From Pomphorhynchus laevis (Eukaryota; Acanthocephala; Palaeacanthocephala; Echinorhynchida; Pomphorhynchidae), in contig WNNJ02000029.1 in NCBI GenBank assembly GCA_012934845.2, positions 168,665 to 232,664 of the forward strand: a DNA stretch of 64,000 nucleotides, in the 5' to 3' direction. The notes under the pieces are model-generated. The model had not been told where the DNA came from and searched no databases. It worked only from the letters and a program-made list of their open reading frames with translations. Made by a program: the position numbers and the translations under genes. Shown one piece after another: positions 33,790 to 45,812 of the stretch; position 1 is the first letter of the stretch, and each line of letters starts with the position of its first letter.

Positions 33790-36700
33790 TATGAAAACTC
33801 CGCCATGGCCTCCCAAGCCCTTGCTGCGAAAAAAGAGGATTGGCGATACTTCGTTACAAGCCAGCTGTAAAACGAAACCGTCGAATCGACATTATGAAAT
33901 GCTGTTTCAATGCTCTAAATGTCAGGAACACGGCGTCCCCGGTAAGCGACGCGCTCAAGTACTGCTTGGCCTGACCGATAAGTCATCAAGGGTCTCTGCA
34001 ATAAAAGCGACTGCATGGAGTAACCAAATTAGCAACCAAACGAAAGCAAAATCAACAAAATAACGAGTTCGAATTGCAACACTCAATGTTGGTTCGCTGA
34101 CTGGGCGTTTTTTGGAAATTGCTGAGGCTTTAAAATGACGAATTGATATATGTGCAACGCAAGAAGCGCGCTGGTCGGGCTACAAATTCAAACAAATTGA
34201 TTCGAAGTTCATTGATACAGCGACCGACTGATGAAAATTACCGTAGCCATAATCGGATAGTTCACATCTTCAGCACCCATGCACCACTAACCGGATGCGA
34301 CAAGATTGTTAAAGAAAGGTTTTAGGCAGAGATCGACGTACTGACTACTGAAGTACCAAAATATGACATGGTAATCATCGCTGGAGATCTGAATGCATAT
34401 GTCGGATTTGCAAAGGATGGACACAACTGTTATGGAGGAAAGGGATTTGAATGAAGAGACGTCTATGGTGAGCAAATCCTTGAATTCGCAGACGCATATG
34501 ACCTAGTTATATGCAATACCCGGTTTCAAAAGCGAGCATCACACCTCATCATATTTCCCAGTGTCCCCGAATAAAACTCAAATCGACTAATATCCTTGTA
34601 CGACGGGGTGATCTTAAACTCGTAATCGATACAAAATCTATCCAGTACGAAACAGTGACAACTTAACATAAATATGTCGTTACAACCATGAATATCACCT
34701 CGTCGAAGCAACTTAGCACATAACGTAACGTAATACTTCGTATAAAATGGTGGAAATTCAAGAAAGCGAAATACGATATGATGCCACTCATTAATTTGGT
34801 ACCCATAACAGCTATAAATGAAATATGAGAAAAAACTAAAACGTCTATTAGAAACTATGTCCAGGAGATACTTTGTACTACCAAATCTAAATAATAAATA
34901 AAGATTTTCTAAGAACTACCAAATCTGGAACACGACGAATCAATATAAGTTTATGGTTGTGAACCGAAGAAGTAAAAGAATTTGTCCGAAAAAGTTACGC
35001 AGTTATTATGCCTATCTCGCGAGCAAAATTGTCGAAGACCGGGAAAATTACAAGGAAGCTAAAAAGGAAACAGAAAATAGTAGCTAAAACTAAAGCAAGA
35101 AAGTTCGATAATTTATATGAGATACTCGATACACGCGAAGGAGAACGCTGAATTTATAGGATTGTACGAAACAATATACTAAAAAACGCAGGATACTGAA
35201 AAGTTTCACTGCATCAACGATCAAAATGGTGTCTTGCATACCCATAAGACACAAGTTTTAGAGCGGTGGCGCAACTACTTCAATGAGATATCGAATATGG
35301 AATTCCAACACCCACCCATCCCACCTCTTCCACCTATCGAAGACCAAGTTATGTCTATAGCAGCTTCTGAGGTTGAAAATGACTACATAAAATGAAGAAC
35401 GTAAAAGCCACGTGATCGGATGATGAAGCTTTTGAATTATGGAAATCAAATGAACGAAATTCAACAAAGTGGCTGCAGGTTAGATACAGTGGCTTCACCT
35501 GTTGATTGGAGACACAGTATACCCGTACCGATATGGAAACATAAGGAAAACCCCGCTGACTGTTCAAATTATCGCCCGATTCGCCTTATTTCACGCACCC
35601 TCAAGATTTTGGAATACGTGATAAACGATAGGATGCAAAACATAGTCAAGCTATCCCTAAATAAATGTGGATTTATCATAAACTGTAACATCACCGATGC
35701 TATCCATGCACTTCGCCTCCTCGAAATACATTGAGTAAAACAGAAAGCTATATATTGTGCGTTTCTCGATCTTTAAAGCAAGTTCGATAAGGTGCCACAT
35801 GAGGTTATCTGGTACTCTTTGAGATTCCACAAAGTCCCTAAAGAGATTGTTGAGCGAGTCAAGCTAATATACAAAGGATCAACAAGACAAGTATGCACGG
35901 CAATGGGACATACAGACTGTTTACCTACCACCGTGAGGTCCAACAAGGATCTGCTGTCTCCGCTATTATTTATCATAGTTATGGACACCGTATCCAACGA
36001 CTTGAACAGGCAGTGTGCGTAGACGATTCTATATGCTGATGACATCATGCTCGCGTCTGTAGATAAAGATGACTTCCAGCAACAAATAAATAATCAGGGA
36101 AATCGACTCAAGCAGTTAGGTCTACGCCCGAACGAGCGTATAATAAAATACCTGGCCACAAATATGGATGATCAACCACTACAGTTTGAAAAGCACGCAC
36201 TAAAGCGAACAAATGCGTTTAAATACATTGGCTCCATCATAACTGCAAACGGGGTAACTTACACGCAGAGGTCTCATCTCGAATAAATGTAGCATGGATA
36301 AAGTGACACACAGTTACAGGTATTCTCAGTGATCTGAAGATAAAAAACTGACTGAAGTCGAAAATTTACACAACTGTAATACGCCCAATTGCACTCAATG
36401 GCGCTGAATGTTGGCACATATCCAAATATTAAGAACGTATGGTCGCAATGGAGACGGACATGCTTTTATTGACAGCAAGAAAAAATCTAAAAGATTGTGT
36501 CCGGAAAGATAAAATTAGGAACTAATTTGGCTTGGTGTCAATAGTAGAGAAACTTCTCGAAAGGCCACTACTATGGTACGACCACATTCAACGCGCAAAC
36601 GAACAACAATCATAAATTAAACCCATCGCCGTGACAGTTAAAGGAAAACGTCCGATAGAAAGATCAATGCTGGGATGGATGAACGTTATGCGTCATGACC

Positions 36701-36830
36701 TGATGAGTGTCAGTCTGGTAGCTAAAGACACCCTTGATAGAACCAAATGGATACAAATGTCAACAGCAGCGTACCCCGTTCCTACAGGGAAAAACGCAAA
36801 AAAATCTAATCTTTATGAATTTCGAATTTT
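33790..36830 (+). mobile_element. RTE-clade LINE (RTE-1/BovB-like), near full length, decayed
   Basis: Plus strand. 5' region from about 33790. Endonuclease: RIATLNVGSLTGRFLEIAEA near 34070, CATQEARWSGYKF, IIAGDLNAYVGF near 34376, SHLI. Reverse transcriptase: DWRHSIPVPIWKHKENPADC near 35504, NYRPIRLIS, FDKVPHEVIWY near 35787, a motif B region LLSPLLFIIVMD, ILYADDIMLAS near 36028, FKYIGSIIT, and the C-terminal GWMNVMRHDLMSV near 36676. Many in-frame stops and frameshifts. The YADD motif survives but the protein cannot be made whole. Confidence 0.85.
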
Positions 36831-38470
36831 TTGAATAAATTTTGAAGCTTCTGCTATTTACAGTAAACAAATTTAAACGTTTAGATGCACAGTAAAAGTT
36901 GATATATATCAGTAACAAATAGCAACCAATAACTAGCAACATTCTTATTTTAATGAAAAATTCTTTAATTTTTTAAGCTATACCTTTCTCTATGATATTT
37001 AATGACAAAAGATTAGTGTAATGTCGAATATATTAGTATTATGTCTTCGCTGACTAATACATTAATAGAAAGATGACCATTGCACGGTAAAGCAATGAAT
37101 AACCTGTTAATGGTTCTTGTTTTTCGAACATTTGGAAGCAACAGAAAATAATTAGAATAACTCGGAAGTTAGTTTATATCCGTGTCGTCTCGAGTTCTAA
37201 CAATCAATTAGTAACAAAAATGATATACGTTTATCTTATTATGATTATCAGTTTGCAAGGACATTATGATTCCGTAAACAACCATCATTAGCAATAAAAA
37301 CATATTCACCTATCATATTGAGGTAACTTGGAAAAATAAAGGTTTTTCCAATAAGGCATATGGATTCCAAGCAAGATAAAAGCAAGTATATTTATTATTG
37401 TATACTGTCTGCCTGATTGGATAAAAGATAAATAAAATCAAGTTATGTATAGATCAATAGCTCAAAATATGATTTAACAAACTTTAAACAGAATATTGAT
37501 GATATAAGAAGTTCGGAAAGTGATATTTTAAGGACATTCGTAAAATGCAATAAAATCGATATTTTTAATCGTATTCAAAACAAATTAAACGAATCTTAAT
37601 TTAGAGTTAAATTATTGTTTTCGAATTTTAGCAATAAATAAACGACCCGAAAAATCACACTAATGACACATTTTTAAGGATATTTTCACTATTTGTAAAG
37701 ATCTCTGTCATCACCACACAAAAGAACATTTTTAAAAATGAGGCTCGTAAATATATTCACATTGACTTTAAAACAAGTTGTCTTACAATTTTGTATCTGG
37801 ACTTAGCTAATTGGTTCTGAATAGAGAGAAATATTACTGCAAGTAGGTAGGTTCGGTTTTTTTTCAAGCATGACCTTTTAGAATTTCTCGGTCATTCTCT
37901 TCATCCAAATCTCTACTGTGATGATACTACCTATGTTTACCCACTTTTATTATCTACCTACGTTTTCATTTTCCAGGTACCCTTTATTCACTGTAAAGAG
38001 AAAATATTTAGTAAATACTGCCGTTTTTCCAGCTCTTATATTTTGCATAACCGAAGGTATCAGTAAGATACGTACGCGCTTATTCGGCTTTTAAGCGAGG
38101 ATAATCACATTTCGAGATTTTTAAGTTTTAACTTTTTAGAAATAAAAATAATAAAAATTTAGTGCATATTAAAACCAGAAACGTTAAATATCTCATCAAT
38201 AGACAATTGTTCATAACACAAAAAAGTATATCAAGTAAAAGTTAGTAAAAATATCTTATAATAAAAATTATTTTTTGAGGTAAACAAAATTTTTCTCAGA
38301 TTTTCAATTATGGACACAACGATTTTTTCATATTATTTGAATCATCGGAGTCGAATATACCTAATATTAAGATTTTGGCTAAATAAACTCTCAGATGAAG
38401 AAAAATATAATATTATTAAAAAAAGGATTTATTTTAACGTGGCAAATGCGTGCCAGCGCACGCTTACATG
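36831..38470. other. AT-rich DNA, nothing recognised
   Basis: No supported gene or element between the RTE 3' end and the CR1-like ORF1 piece. Confidence 0.45.
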
Positions 38471-38479
38471 ACCACCACA

Positions 38480-39460
38480 AAACAAGACTGTGAATCAGGT
38501 GTCGAGAAGGTGTGAACGGAGGAGGGGTTTGAATATGATAAAGGAGGGGGCGCGGCGGACGTCGAGAGGGAGTTGATTCTAGGCGAGTGAGGCGGCGACG
38601 AGGAAGGATCGGAGACCGTAGTTGTTGGAGTAATTAGGAACGTGGAGTAAGAGGGTATGACAGGAACGAAGCGATAGCGAGGTGAGACGAGTATCGTCTA
38701 AGAAAGGAAGGTTGATGAACGATGGGGAGCCGACAGCGATGAGACGAAAGGTAACGAGAAGAAGGCGGAGTTTGATGCGACAGGAGAAATGTCCTTGAAA
38801 AAGGATGGTTCATCCGCAGGGACAATAGACGAGAGGATGGATCTGAAGGCGGAAACATCGTGGTCTAGACTGCTTGTGGAGATAAGGAGTTAGAAGGCGT
38901 GATATTAGTGACAATGACGCAACGATCGCGAGAAGCAAAGCGCTTCCGTAAAGGAGGACGACTGACGTGAGTAGGTGAGATTACGATAGAAGAGCTGGCA
39001 GTTGATGATTTGGAGGGATTTGGTTTGACGACGGGAGACATAGAGGATAATGATAATAAAGAGGGTGTCAAGCGATGTGAGGAAAGGTTATGAGTGGAAG
39101 GATAGTGTAGGTTGGTGGAGGTGATTTTGATTGATGGATGCAAGGTATTGAGAAACGAGACGGGAAGGACGGGACGTGGGGTGTCGGGGAGTGAAAATAC
39201 ATTAGTTGTAACAATTTGCGGCTCCGTCACTGTCTCGGTAGATTTATCATAAACTTGACAAAATCCATCTTGCTGCGATACAATTTGCGGCTCCTTCACT
39301 GTCTCAATAGATTTATCAGAAATTTGAGAAATTCGATCATGCTGCTATGCCATTTCCAATTGCTCTAAGCGTTTTATTAACAAGTTGATTTGTTTTATTA
39401 ACAAGTTGATTTTGAAAGAATCAACTTTAATTTTTTAATTTTACACACGAATAGGAAAGA
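38480..39460 (-). mobile_element. CR1-like LINE ORF1 fragment
   Basis: Minus strand. A Ser/Pro/Thr-rich protein piece (39299-38865) ends ...RPPLRKRFASRDRCVIVTNI, and the next frame (38858-38634) continues with FPPSDPSSRLLS. The RDRCVIVTNI segment resembles the start of the RNA-binding domain in CR1/Tx1-type ORF1 proteins, and is shared with the piece at 43.7-43.9 kb (SHDRCIIISNL), which is followed by a CR1-like endonuclease. Much GC-richer than its flanks. Confidence 0.5.
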
Positions 39461-39560
39461 TGAAAATCACGGACGCACTGCCCCACTCCAATGGGGCGTT
39501 TCGACCTTTACAATGTCTACTCATCTCTGCAGGGTGGTATCATCAGAGTGGCACTGTAGC
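39459..39560 (-). ncRNA. CTGATGA...CGAAAC element end, hammerhead-like
   Basis: Minus strand: CCACT, CTGATGA, a long arm with ACC/GGT, CGAAAC, a GCCCC/GGGGC hairpin, then AGTG, which can pair with CACT. The triplet before AGTG is not a clean NUH, so function is doubtful. It lies between the CR1-like ORF1 piece and the second APE LINE. Confidence 0.3.
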
Positions 39561-39794
39561 TACATAACTTCGGTAACACTGGATCCTTAGTAGACCTCTG
39601 GTAGGAATTTGCTTAGCATACGCTTTTCCGCCGAATGACCATGCTTACATCTGATTCACGGTTTGTTAATAATCGTAAGTTATAATTTATTGTTGCTTAA
39701 TAAAAATAAAAAAATACAAATAATTTTATTGAAGCTTTAATTTTATTAGAAGTTAAATTTTTTTATCTTCTAGGTCAAGATTAAAAACTCGTAC

Positions 39795-42621
39795 AGAATA
39801 ATAAGGATTTTGGTAACAACTATATAACCACTAAAAAGTTAAGAAAAAACATACAGAAAAAGGAAACATAGATAACAAAGTCAGTCCGGTTGCTAATAGA
39901 GTCTTTATTTTGTCATGTCCTCAGGTCCATAGGGATCTGAGACCTCCAGTCAATCCAACACGCCGCTCTCCGACTAAACCACCCGGGGTCTCTCACTTCC
40001 TTCGAAGAATCCAATAAAGGCGGACTATGCTCGGTAATCGCGAGATGAGGAGCTTGGAAACCTTAGTATTTGCTCTGAAGGAACGTCCTCTTGAAAAGAA
40101 AACTAATCCCGTGATAGCCCAAGTACCCCAGAGGCGCACTTGGGTTTTCCAATTCGATGACAGATGCTGAGCCCGTCTCAGGGCCCACCTAGATTTCTAT
40201 AGGATACTTTTGAGTCTATCCAGGTCAGCTTTCGCTGACTAGATCACCGTAATGGCGAACCCCAGGTATTTTACTCGAGTTGTGAAAATAAGGAGTGGTG
40301 GAGGCTTCAAAATGGCGGACAGTGCAGAGAGTGCTAGTCTCTTGAGTTTCTTTTTGGTGACAGGGGTGACATGAAAGATGACCATCTGCGATTTAGAGGA
40401 TTTGAAAACAAGATTGGATATGGTTAGCTGATCTTTTAATCTAAAAATGCTGATGTCAGAGACAACATCTTTGCACCTGCGTCCAGACAGCAAGATACAA
40501 CATTGGAGAAAGTGGGGATCTTTGAGGCAACCGGTAATAGGGTAGAACTGACGTTCATCAGGGTCGTCTGTATAGAAGAATCGCTTGGTATACAACAATA
40601 TTTCCACCTTTTTAATAATTCTCGCAGGCAATCTATAGGACCTGAGAGAAGAGATATCAAAAGGAATGGAAATGCGGTCAAATGCAGCATAAAAATCAAG
40701 AAAGACAGCCACAACTAGACGATGGCTATTATCCCGACAAAACTGATCCACCTCACGAACTGCTGAATGAACCGAGCGACCTTTGACAAACCCATGAAAT
40801 CCTGGAGGGATCAAATTACGCCTACTTAAATGGTCAAATATATCAGAAAAATCAAGAAAAACAGCCACAGCAAGCTGATGACTGTTATCTTGACAAAACC
40901 GATGCACTTCACCTATTGCTGAATGAACCGAGCGATCTTTTACGTACCCATCAAAACCTGGTGAGATTAAATTTCGCCTACTTAGATAGTCGCGGATTTT
41001 ACGCGCAAGCGCTTTTTCATCAATGGAGATGAGGGATTTTTGAATCGAAATGAGCCGCAGGTCTTTTATAAACGGGGAGGCTAGTAGCATGGTGATGGCT
41101 ACCTCCTTTCTCTGACTATCTGTCAAAAGTTGACTGTCCGGAGTGGAGAGTGGCTCGTGGTATTTGGAGGTGCCTGGAAGTGGCCACCAGGAGTTTAGGA
41201 TATCTGTGACAGATAGAACCCTACTATTGAAGTCACACCAGGGCGGGATTGGTTAGGGAGATTGAGTGCCTCCATAATTATGTAAGGATAGTGACTCCTC
41301 TAAAACTTTGTCAAAGCCTATGCTACCAATTCAAACCAAGGATCTATCCTTCCAGCAAACAATCTTCTCCTTCTTGAATATCTTCCAGAAGGAAGCCCAA
41401 GAAGGGTTAAGGTGAACAACGCTTGCCCTATCCCTGTTCAGCTGGAACCTATTTCTAGAGCTCCAGTATTCATTCGAGAGGGCCTCTCTTGCGGAAACAT
41501 AGAAATTGGGAAGATGTAGCATTTAGCGAGGACCTTAAGTTTTGTTGGAGTAGGATTGTATATGCGACCTTTATAGGTAGTCGAAAGCAACGCAGTAGCT
41601 TGCGATGAGAGGTATGAATTAAATTTGGCCAAACTCTCATTACAAATTCTAGGGAAGAGTTGGATAGCCGCCTGAAAGAAGGCCACTTTGATGGGATCAA
41701 AGTGAAACTTCCTTATACGCAACGTATCTTTTTCTATCCGCCAGCGATCAAGGTCATGAGAGGTGGTCTGATGTTGGCGCGACTACTCAGTACATATGGG
41801 TTTTAACCACCACTTCTTATAAAACAGTAATATGTCGAGGAGAGAATTAGTTATTGAGCAATGAAAAGTGGGCGAAGATGGCTTGTGAATAACATAGTCG
41901 TTCCTGGTACTGCGGTTTGCTGAATTAATTCAACGACTAGTTCTGTAGTTGAATTCACCAAGTAACATGTCATAACCGCTATCCAGTATACGATCCAGGA
42001 GGTCACGGTTCTTGTTAATTTTCCTTGACAGGATATAGATATTAGCTATGCTGATGCGTTTACCGTGTTTACAAAGTGATATTGCTAAACAAGACAGGGA
42101 TAGGCAAGAATAGTTTAAAATGAGGGGCTATCTTAAGGAGCATTTAACTAGGGTTATAAAACCTTGAGATGAAGAGGAGTGAGGTGGGGTTATTTACGAA
42201 GTATAGTAGGTGTTGATGTGCTTAGGGATAAATCGAGTAATGTCCTGGGGGTGACGGATAGACAGTATATCCTGAAGCACTATAACATCTGCATATCTAC
42301 CAGATAGAAGGCTAAGGTCAGAAGCACTTCCCGAATTCTACTGAAAGATATTCAGTGAAAAAGGCTCTTGAATACTTTGCATTGTGCTAAGTTACCTTGA
42401 TTGGGATGCCTCCTACTCCATACCGGAGGTGAGAAGGTTGTTTTTCCCACGCCCAGCCGGACAAGTTAGAGACATTTGTCCACGGACGTTATCTTCATTT
42501 CCCGTCGTGACCCCATCTGCCAATCTTCAAAGGTTTACATTCGGCTTGGCAATTGTAATATGAGGTACTTTCTTTGAAGAAGGCAAGATTGGTTTCTTGG
42601 AAAAGGAGGTGAATCTCTTCT
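39795..42621 (-). mobile_element. APE-type LINE (Jockey/I-like group), copy 2, 5'-truncated
   Basis: Homologous to copy 1 along its whole length: 3' end AATAATAAGGATTTTG (plus strand) at about 39795 versus about 21310, and 5' homology ending at about 42621, where CR1-like sequence begins. RT pieces at 41126-40239 and C-terminal pieces at 41522-41331. Endonuclease remnants near 41.9-42.4 kb have stops. It lacks the zinc-knuckle ORF1. Diverged from copy 1, so the two insertions are not a recent duplication. Confidence 0.75.
40239..41126 (-). pseudogene. LINE copy 2 reverse transcriptase with internally duplicated motif A block
   Basis: Open for 295 codons but abnormal. About 52 residues occur twice in tandem: LSRRNLISPGFDGYVKDRS ... 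VAVFLDFSDIFD, then LSRRNLIPPGFHGFVKGRS ... VAVFLDFYAAFD. The part after FYPITG departs from GVPQGSPLSP by frame change and deletion, removing motifs B-C. The duplicates differ at roughly a quarter of positions, which suggests joining of two related templates rather than simple slippage. Confidence 0.7.
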
Positions 42622-43905
42622 TACAGTCGGAATCGAACCAAGGAACATGGTGCAAGCTCTGAAAACGTCGGAGTCGACTAGGCAGAAGGTGATTAAGGAT
42701 ACTCGTAAGTTCAGTATCAAACAGAATGTAAATATCATAGCAAGAAAGATGGCTAAGTGGAAGTGAAAAGAGTGAAGAATTAAGTAAGGCTGCACAGAGA
42801 ATAAGGATATTGAGAAGTTTCCAGGGTCGACTTGATGTAGCTGATGTTTGAGGCGGTGAATGAGAATGAGGACGAGTAAGAGTAAAAGTGACAAGGAAAT
42901 AATCGGACATAACATGATCAGTAATTGACAACGAGGTATAATAATTGAAGCAGTCGGGAACGACAACGATGTCGAGAACACCGCCGAGAATATAAAAAGG
43001 TTGATGATCAGCATATGAGCAATTCGAACGAAGTTCAACGAATATTAGTGTTAATTTAACGTAAAGTCGTTGGGTGAGAGCAATAGCAACAATACAGCCA
43101 TACTTAGAAGCAGTAGATGTGGAAGATACAATTAGACGAGCTGATTCAACGAGCGAACAACCAGAGCGACATAGACGACAAATAGCAAGATCTACGGAGT
43201 CAGAGTGCCAAGATTCGGGTATGCAGATAATATCGATTAATAATTCTTCGAAGATATCAAGGAGTAGATCAGCTTTATGAAGAATCTAGCTAGTGTTGAA
43301 AAGACAAAGACGAGAAGTATGTTTAGAGCGAGATCAACTAGCAAGGAAGACTGGGGGAAAGACGGGACGCCATCGGATTTTTTGCCTAGTGTGTATGACT
43401 TAACAATTTCCGTTGATTTGACAGATTGATAGGGATGACTCGCTGTTTGTTTCACGCCGATGTTTCTCAATGCGAGCTAAATTGAGTTGGATAATATCAG
43501 AATGGGAGCAATCAGGAAATATACTACAAATAGATGAGTTGGTAAGAAGTTTAAAACGTCTCTAGAGTACATAGTAGGCATGTGAATTGTCGGAAAACGA
43601 TTTTCAGTAGTGAAGGGCATATGATTGATTTAGTGGATTTGTTTAAACGGATAAAATTTTCAGGAGCGATATTATTGCAGAGGGATGGATTATCATCAGG
43701 GAGAATGAATGCTAGGATATATCTGAAAGCAAATACATAGAGGCGAGATTGTGGAGAAGCAGATTCGGGAAGCTTTTAAGTTAGATATGATAATACATCG
43801 ATCGTGCGACGGAAAATGATTTCGTGGAAGTGGTGGACGGACAGAGCTGGTAGGAGTCGAGGCAGAAGAGTATGTAGAGGTGGAAATGACATTAGGGCTC
43901 AATGG
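42622..43905 (-). mobile_element. CR1-like LINE fragment: ORF1 end and APE endonuclease
   Basis: Minus strand, frames interrupted. ORF1-like SHDRCIIISNL at 43.8 kb. Endonuclease pieces: IDIICIPESWHSDS near 43.2 kb, ELRSNCSYADHQPF near 43.0 kb, GGVLDIVVVPDCFNYY near 42.96 kb, SDYFLVTFTLTRP and then SLHHVPWFDSDC at 42.64 kb, where it stops at the junction with the Jockey/I-like copy. RT is absent. Confidence 0.65.
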
Positions 43906-44600
43906 ATAATTAAGGTTGGAGCATGTGTGAAAGGAGTGAAGTGTTGAATCGGTTGTTCGGATATGTTACTGAAGATGATTTTTATAAAAAGATGTAAATT
44001 ATCGAGAAGTGATACGGGGTAGGTAGAGTAAGAGGTATCTAGATATTGGTATATAGGTATATACCCATATAAATAGGTATCTAGATAAATAATACTAATA
44101 AATAATAAATATAGGTATCTAGATAAATAGGAAAGAGGAGGTACGAGATGAAAAGCTTTAGCATTTGCATTGCTAGGATGATGAAAATGATTAGAAGTTT
44201 TATTCGTAGTTAAACGAAGAGTGTGTCAGTGTAGGTTCAAGAATGGGATTATACTATGCGAAGTCAGTTGTTAATGTGAGAGAAAGCCAAAAACAGTATC
44301 GGTATGAATAGTCGTGTATTAGACAGAAATGGAGGAATATGAGAGCTGTAGAAGTTTAATTGATTAACAAAACCACATGTAAACGGTTCACTTTGATACA
44401 TCGAGCGGTCAGTTATTTTAACTCGAACCAGGGTACATTTTTCAGTCTTTGCAATAACATCCAATTGCCAAACTTGTATAACGATCATTGCATTCCCACG
44501 TGGAAGATACGTGCTCAGGAATAGGGAAGAATAGGGATTTGAGAACGATCTCTTCTGGGCATGATCTTTATCGAGGGTTGAAACTCAATCCGCCAGCAGA
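43906..44600. other. Unassigned stretch with AGGTATCTAGATAAATA repeats
   Basis: TAGGTATCTAGATAAATA occurs near 44085 and 44120, with related words from 44030. The rest, including an unrecognised minus frame at 44488-44264, has no identifiable product. Confidence 0.4.
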
Positions 44601-44758
44601 AGTGATAGGAAAAATCTGGAACTGACAGTAAAAATATTGAACTGACAACAAAAAATCTGGAAACGACAGGAAAAATCTGGAACTGACAGGAAAAATCTAA
44701 ATCTAACAGGGAAGTCTAAATCTGACAGGAAAATCTGGAACTGACAAAATATCTCTCA
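44600..44758. repeat. About 20-bp minisatellite
   Basis: Seven to eight imperfect copies of GGAAAAATCTGGAACTGACA between 44600 and 44758. Confidence 0.9.
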
Positions 44759-44949
44759 AACTTTTTCTGCACGCATTTGAGTTATTATACAACGTATAAA
44801 GACACAAGAATCTCACACCGATTTTATTAAGACGGCTGATATTTGTTAATGCGCCTTTAAGTTCGAACATTAGCTGTGCTGTCCCGTTCTTTTCTTCTCC
44901 GTTCATTTGTATCCAATAATGCATCTTCAATTATAGTTAATTTAAACCT

Positions 44950-45230
44950 ATGTCTAAGAGATATGTCACTGTTGCATCACAGCTTTGTTTTTGTTTAGAT
45001 CTGCGAACGTACAATATTCATACGTTTATGCATATGGTCAGATGTCTCATAAACATACTGTCTTTCACATAGTGAACACGCTAAACGATATATCAGGTTT
45101 TTTGATTTGCAATGAACATCACCTTTAACAGTGTATATAGAATTTGTTCTTTTGAATAATTTTGTTATATATTTATTTATTTGTAAATACACAGGACACC
45201 TGCTCAGTCAAACCGCCTTGGAGATCATTT
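44950..45230 (-). mobile_element. PLE GIY-YIG fragment, Neptune-like
   Basis: Minus strand frame 45192-44995 reads KSKNLIYRLACSLCERQYVY then ETSDHMHKRMN: a GIY-YIG core (LIY ... QYV) with a CX2C pair, preceded by a FKRTNSIYTV stretch as in Neptune-type PLEs. It differs from both the Naiad-type and the Poseidon-like sequences elsewhere in the window. No RT part was found. Confidence 0.55.
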
Positions 45231-45244
45231 GATGGATGCTTTCA

Positions 45245-45690
45245 TATATTTTAGAATTGTGGATTCTTAAATCCAAGTCAGTATTAACTTCCAAATTTCC
45301 AGATTCATATTCCCTGATGCATGAGTGATGGATACTAAGGTCATTAAATACTCAGGTCATCTGTTTAACGATCCCGCATAAAGGTATTCGTAGAAAAATG
45401 GAAAGTTTCATATAACTAAGAAATTATAGAGTGACTGAATAGATAGTCGAGCGTACTGAGCGTGTACCAATGATAAAATACGATTCGAGTTCGAATCTAG
45501 ATAAAACTAAATAATTTCCGAGGAAAAATGCCGGTACTCAACCCTCTGATGAGCCTGGGTGTACCATTCTAAGGCAAAGCAGGCGAAATGACATTAGTAT
45601 ACATCACTCAGTCATCAGAGAATATGAATCTGGAAATTTGGAAGTGAATACTGACTTGGATATGAGAATCTACATTATTATGTGTATGGA
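45245..45690. repeat. Inverted repeat flanking a SINE
   Basis: 45245-45345 is the reverse complement, with few differences, of 45590-45690 (shared words GAATATGAATCTGGAAATTT and AATACTGACTTGGAT). The SINE head and most of its ribozyme lie in the 245-bp spacer. Confidence 0.8.
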
Positions 45691-45757
45691 TATCATGAAG
45701 GAAGGATTCTGTAGCTGGTTTTTAATGCGAAAGTCACCTTGTGTTACCTAGCAACTA
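45435..45757 (+). mobile_element. tRNA-derived SINE carrying a hammerhead motif, copy S1
   Basis: Plus strand. Pol III promoter-like boxes: A-box-like TAGTCGAGCGTACTGAGCG near 45444 and B-box GAGTTCGAATCT at 45487-45498. A hammerhead-like core follows (45541-45620), then the shared tail GGATATCATGAAGGAAGG ... AAAGTCACCTTGTGTTACCT ... CTAGCAACTA ending near 45757. The same head-ribozyme-tail order recurs on the minus strand at 53.46-53.75 kb. Such non-autonomous RNA would be mobilised by a LINE or PLE. Confidence 0.65.
45541..45620 (+). ncRNA. Hammerhead ribozyme-like core in SINE S1
   Basis: CTGATGA at 45546-45552, stem II GCCTG (45553-45557) with CAGGC (45580-45584), GAAA at 45585-45588 and a GTC triplet at 45611-45613. 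In the related copy at 53.6 kb stem II is GCCCG/CGGGC, so one pair changed from U-A to C-G while pairing was kept. Stem I at the 3' side (ATCAGAG) does not match the 5' side well, so this copy may be impaired. Confidence 0.6.
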
Positions 45758-45771
45758 ATCTCTCTCTATGT

Positions 45772-45812
45772 ATAAAGGGTAGTTCTGATCGAAAAGCAGA
45801 ACTACCCTTTAT
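45772..45812. repeat. 16-bp hairpin
   Basis: ATAAAGGGTAGTTCTG (45772-45787), 9-nt loop, CAGAACTACCCTTTAT (45797-45812). It sits between the SINE tail and the hammerhead family A repeat unit. Confidence 0.85.

Noticed and set aside
42527-43038. Hydrophobic Leu/Ile-rich frame as a membrane protein
   Set aside because: It is an alternative frame of the CR1-like endonuclease, whose correct frame shows GGVLDIVVVPDC and SDYFLVTF.
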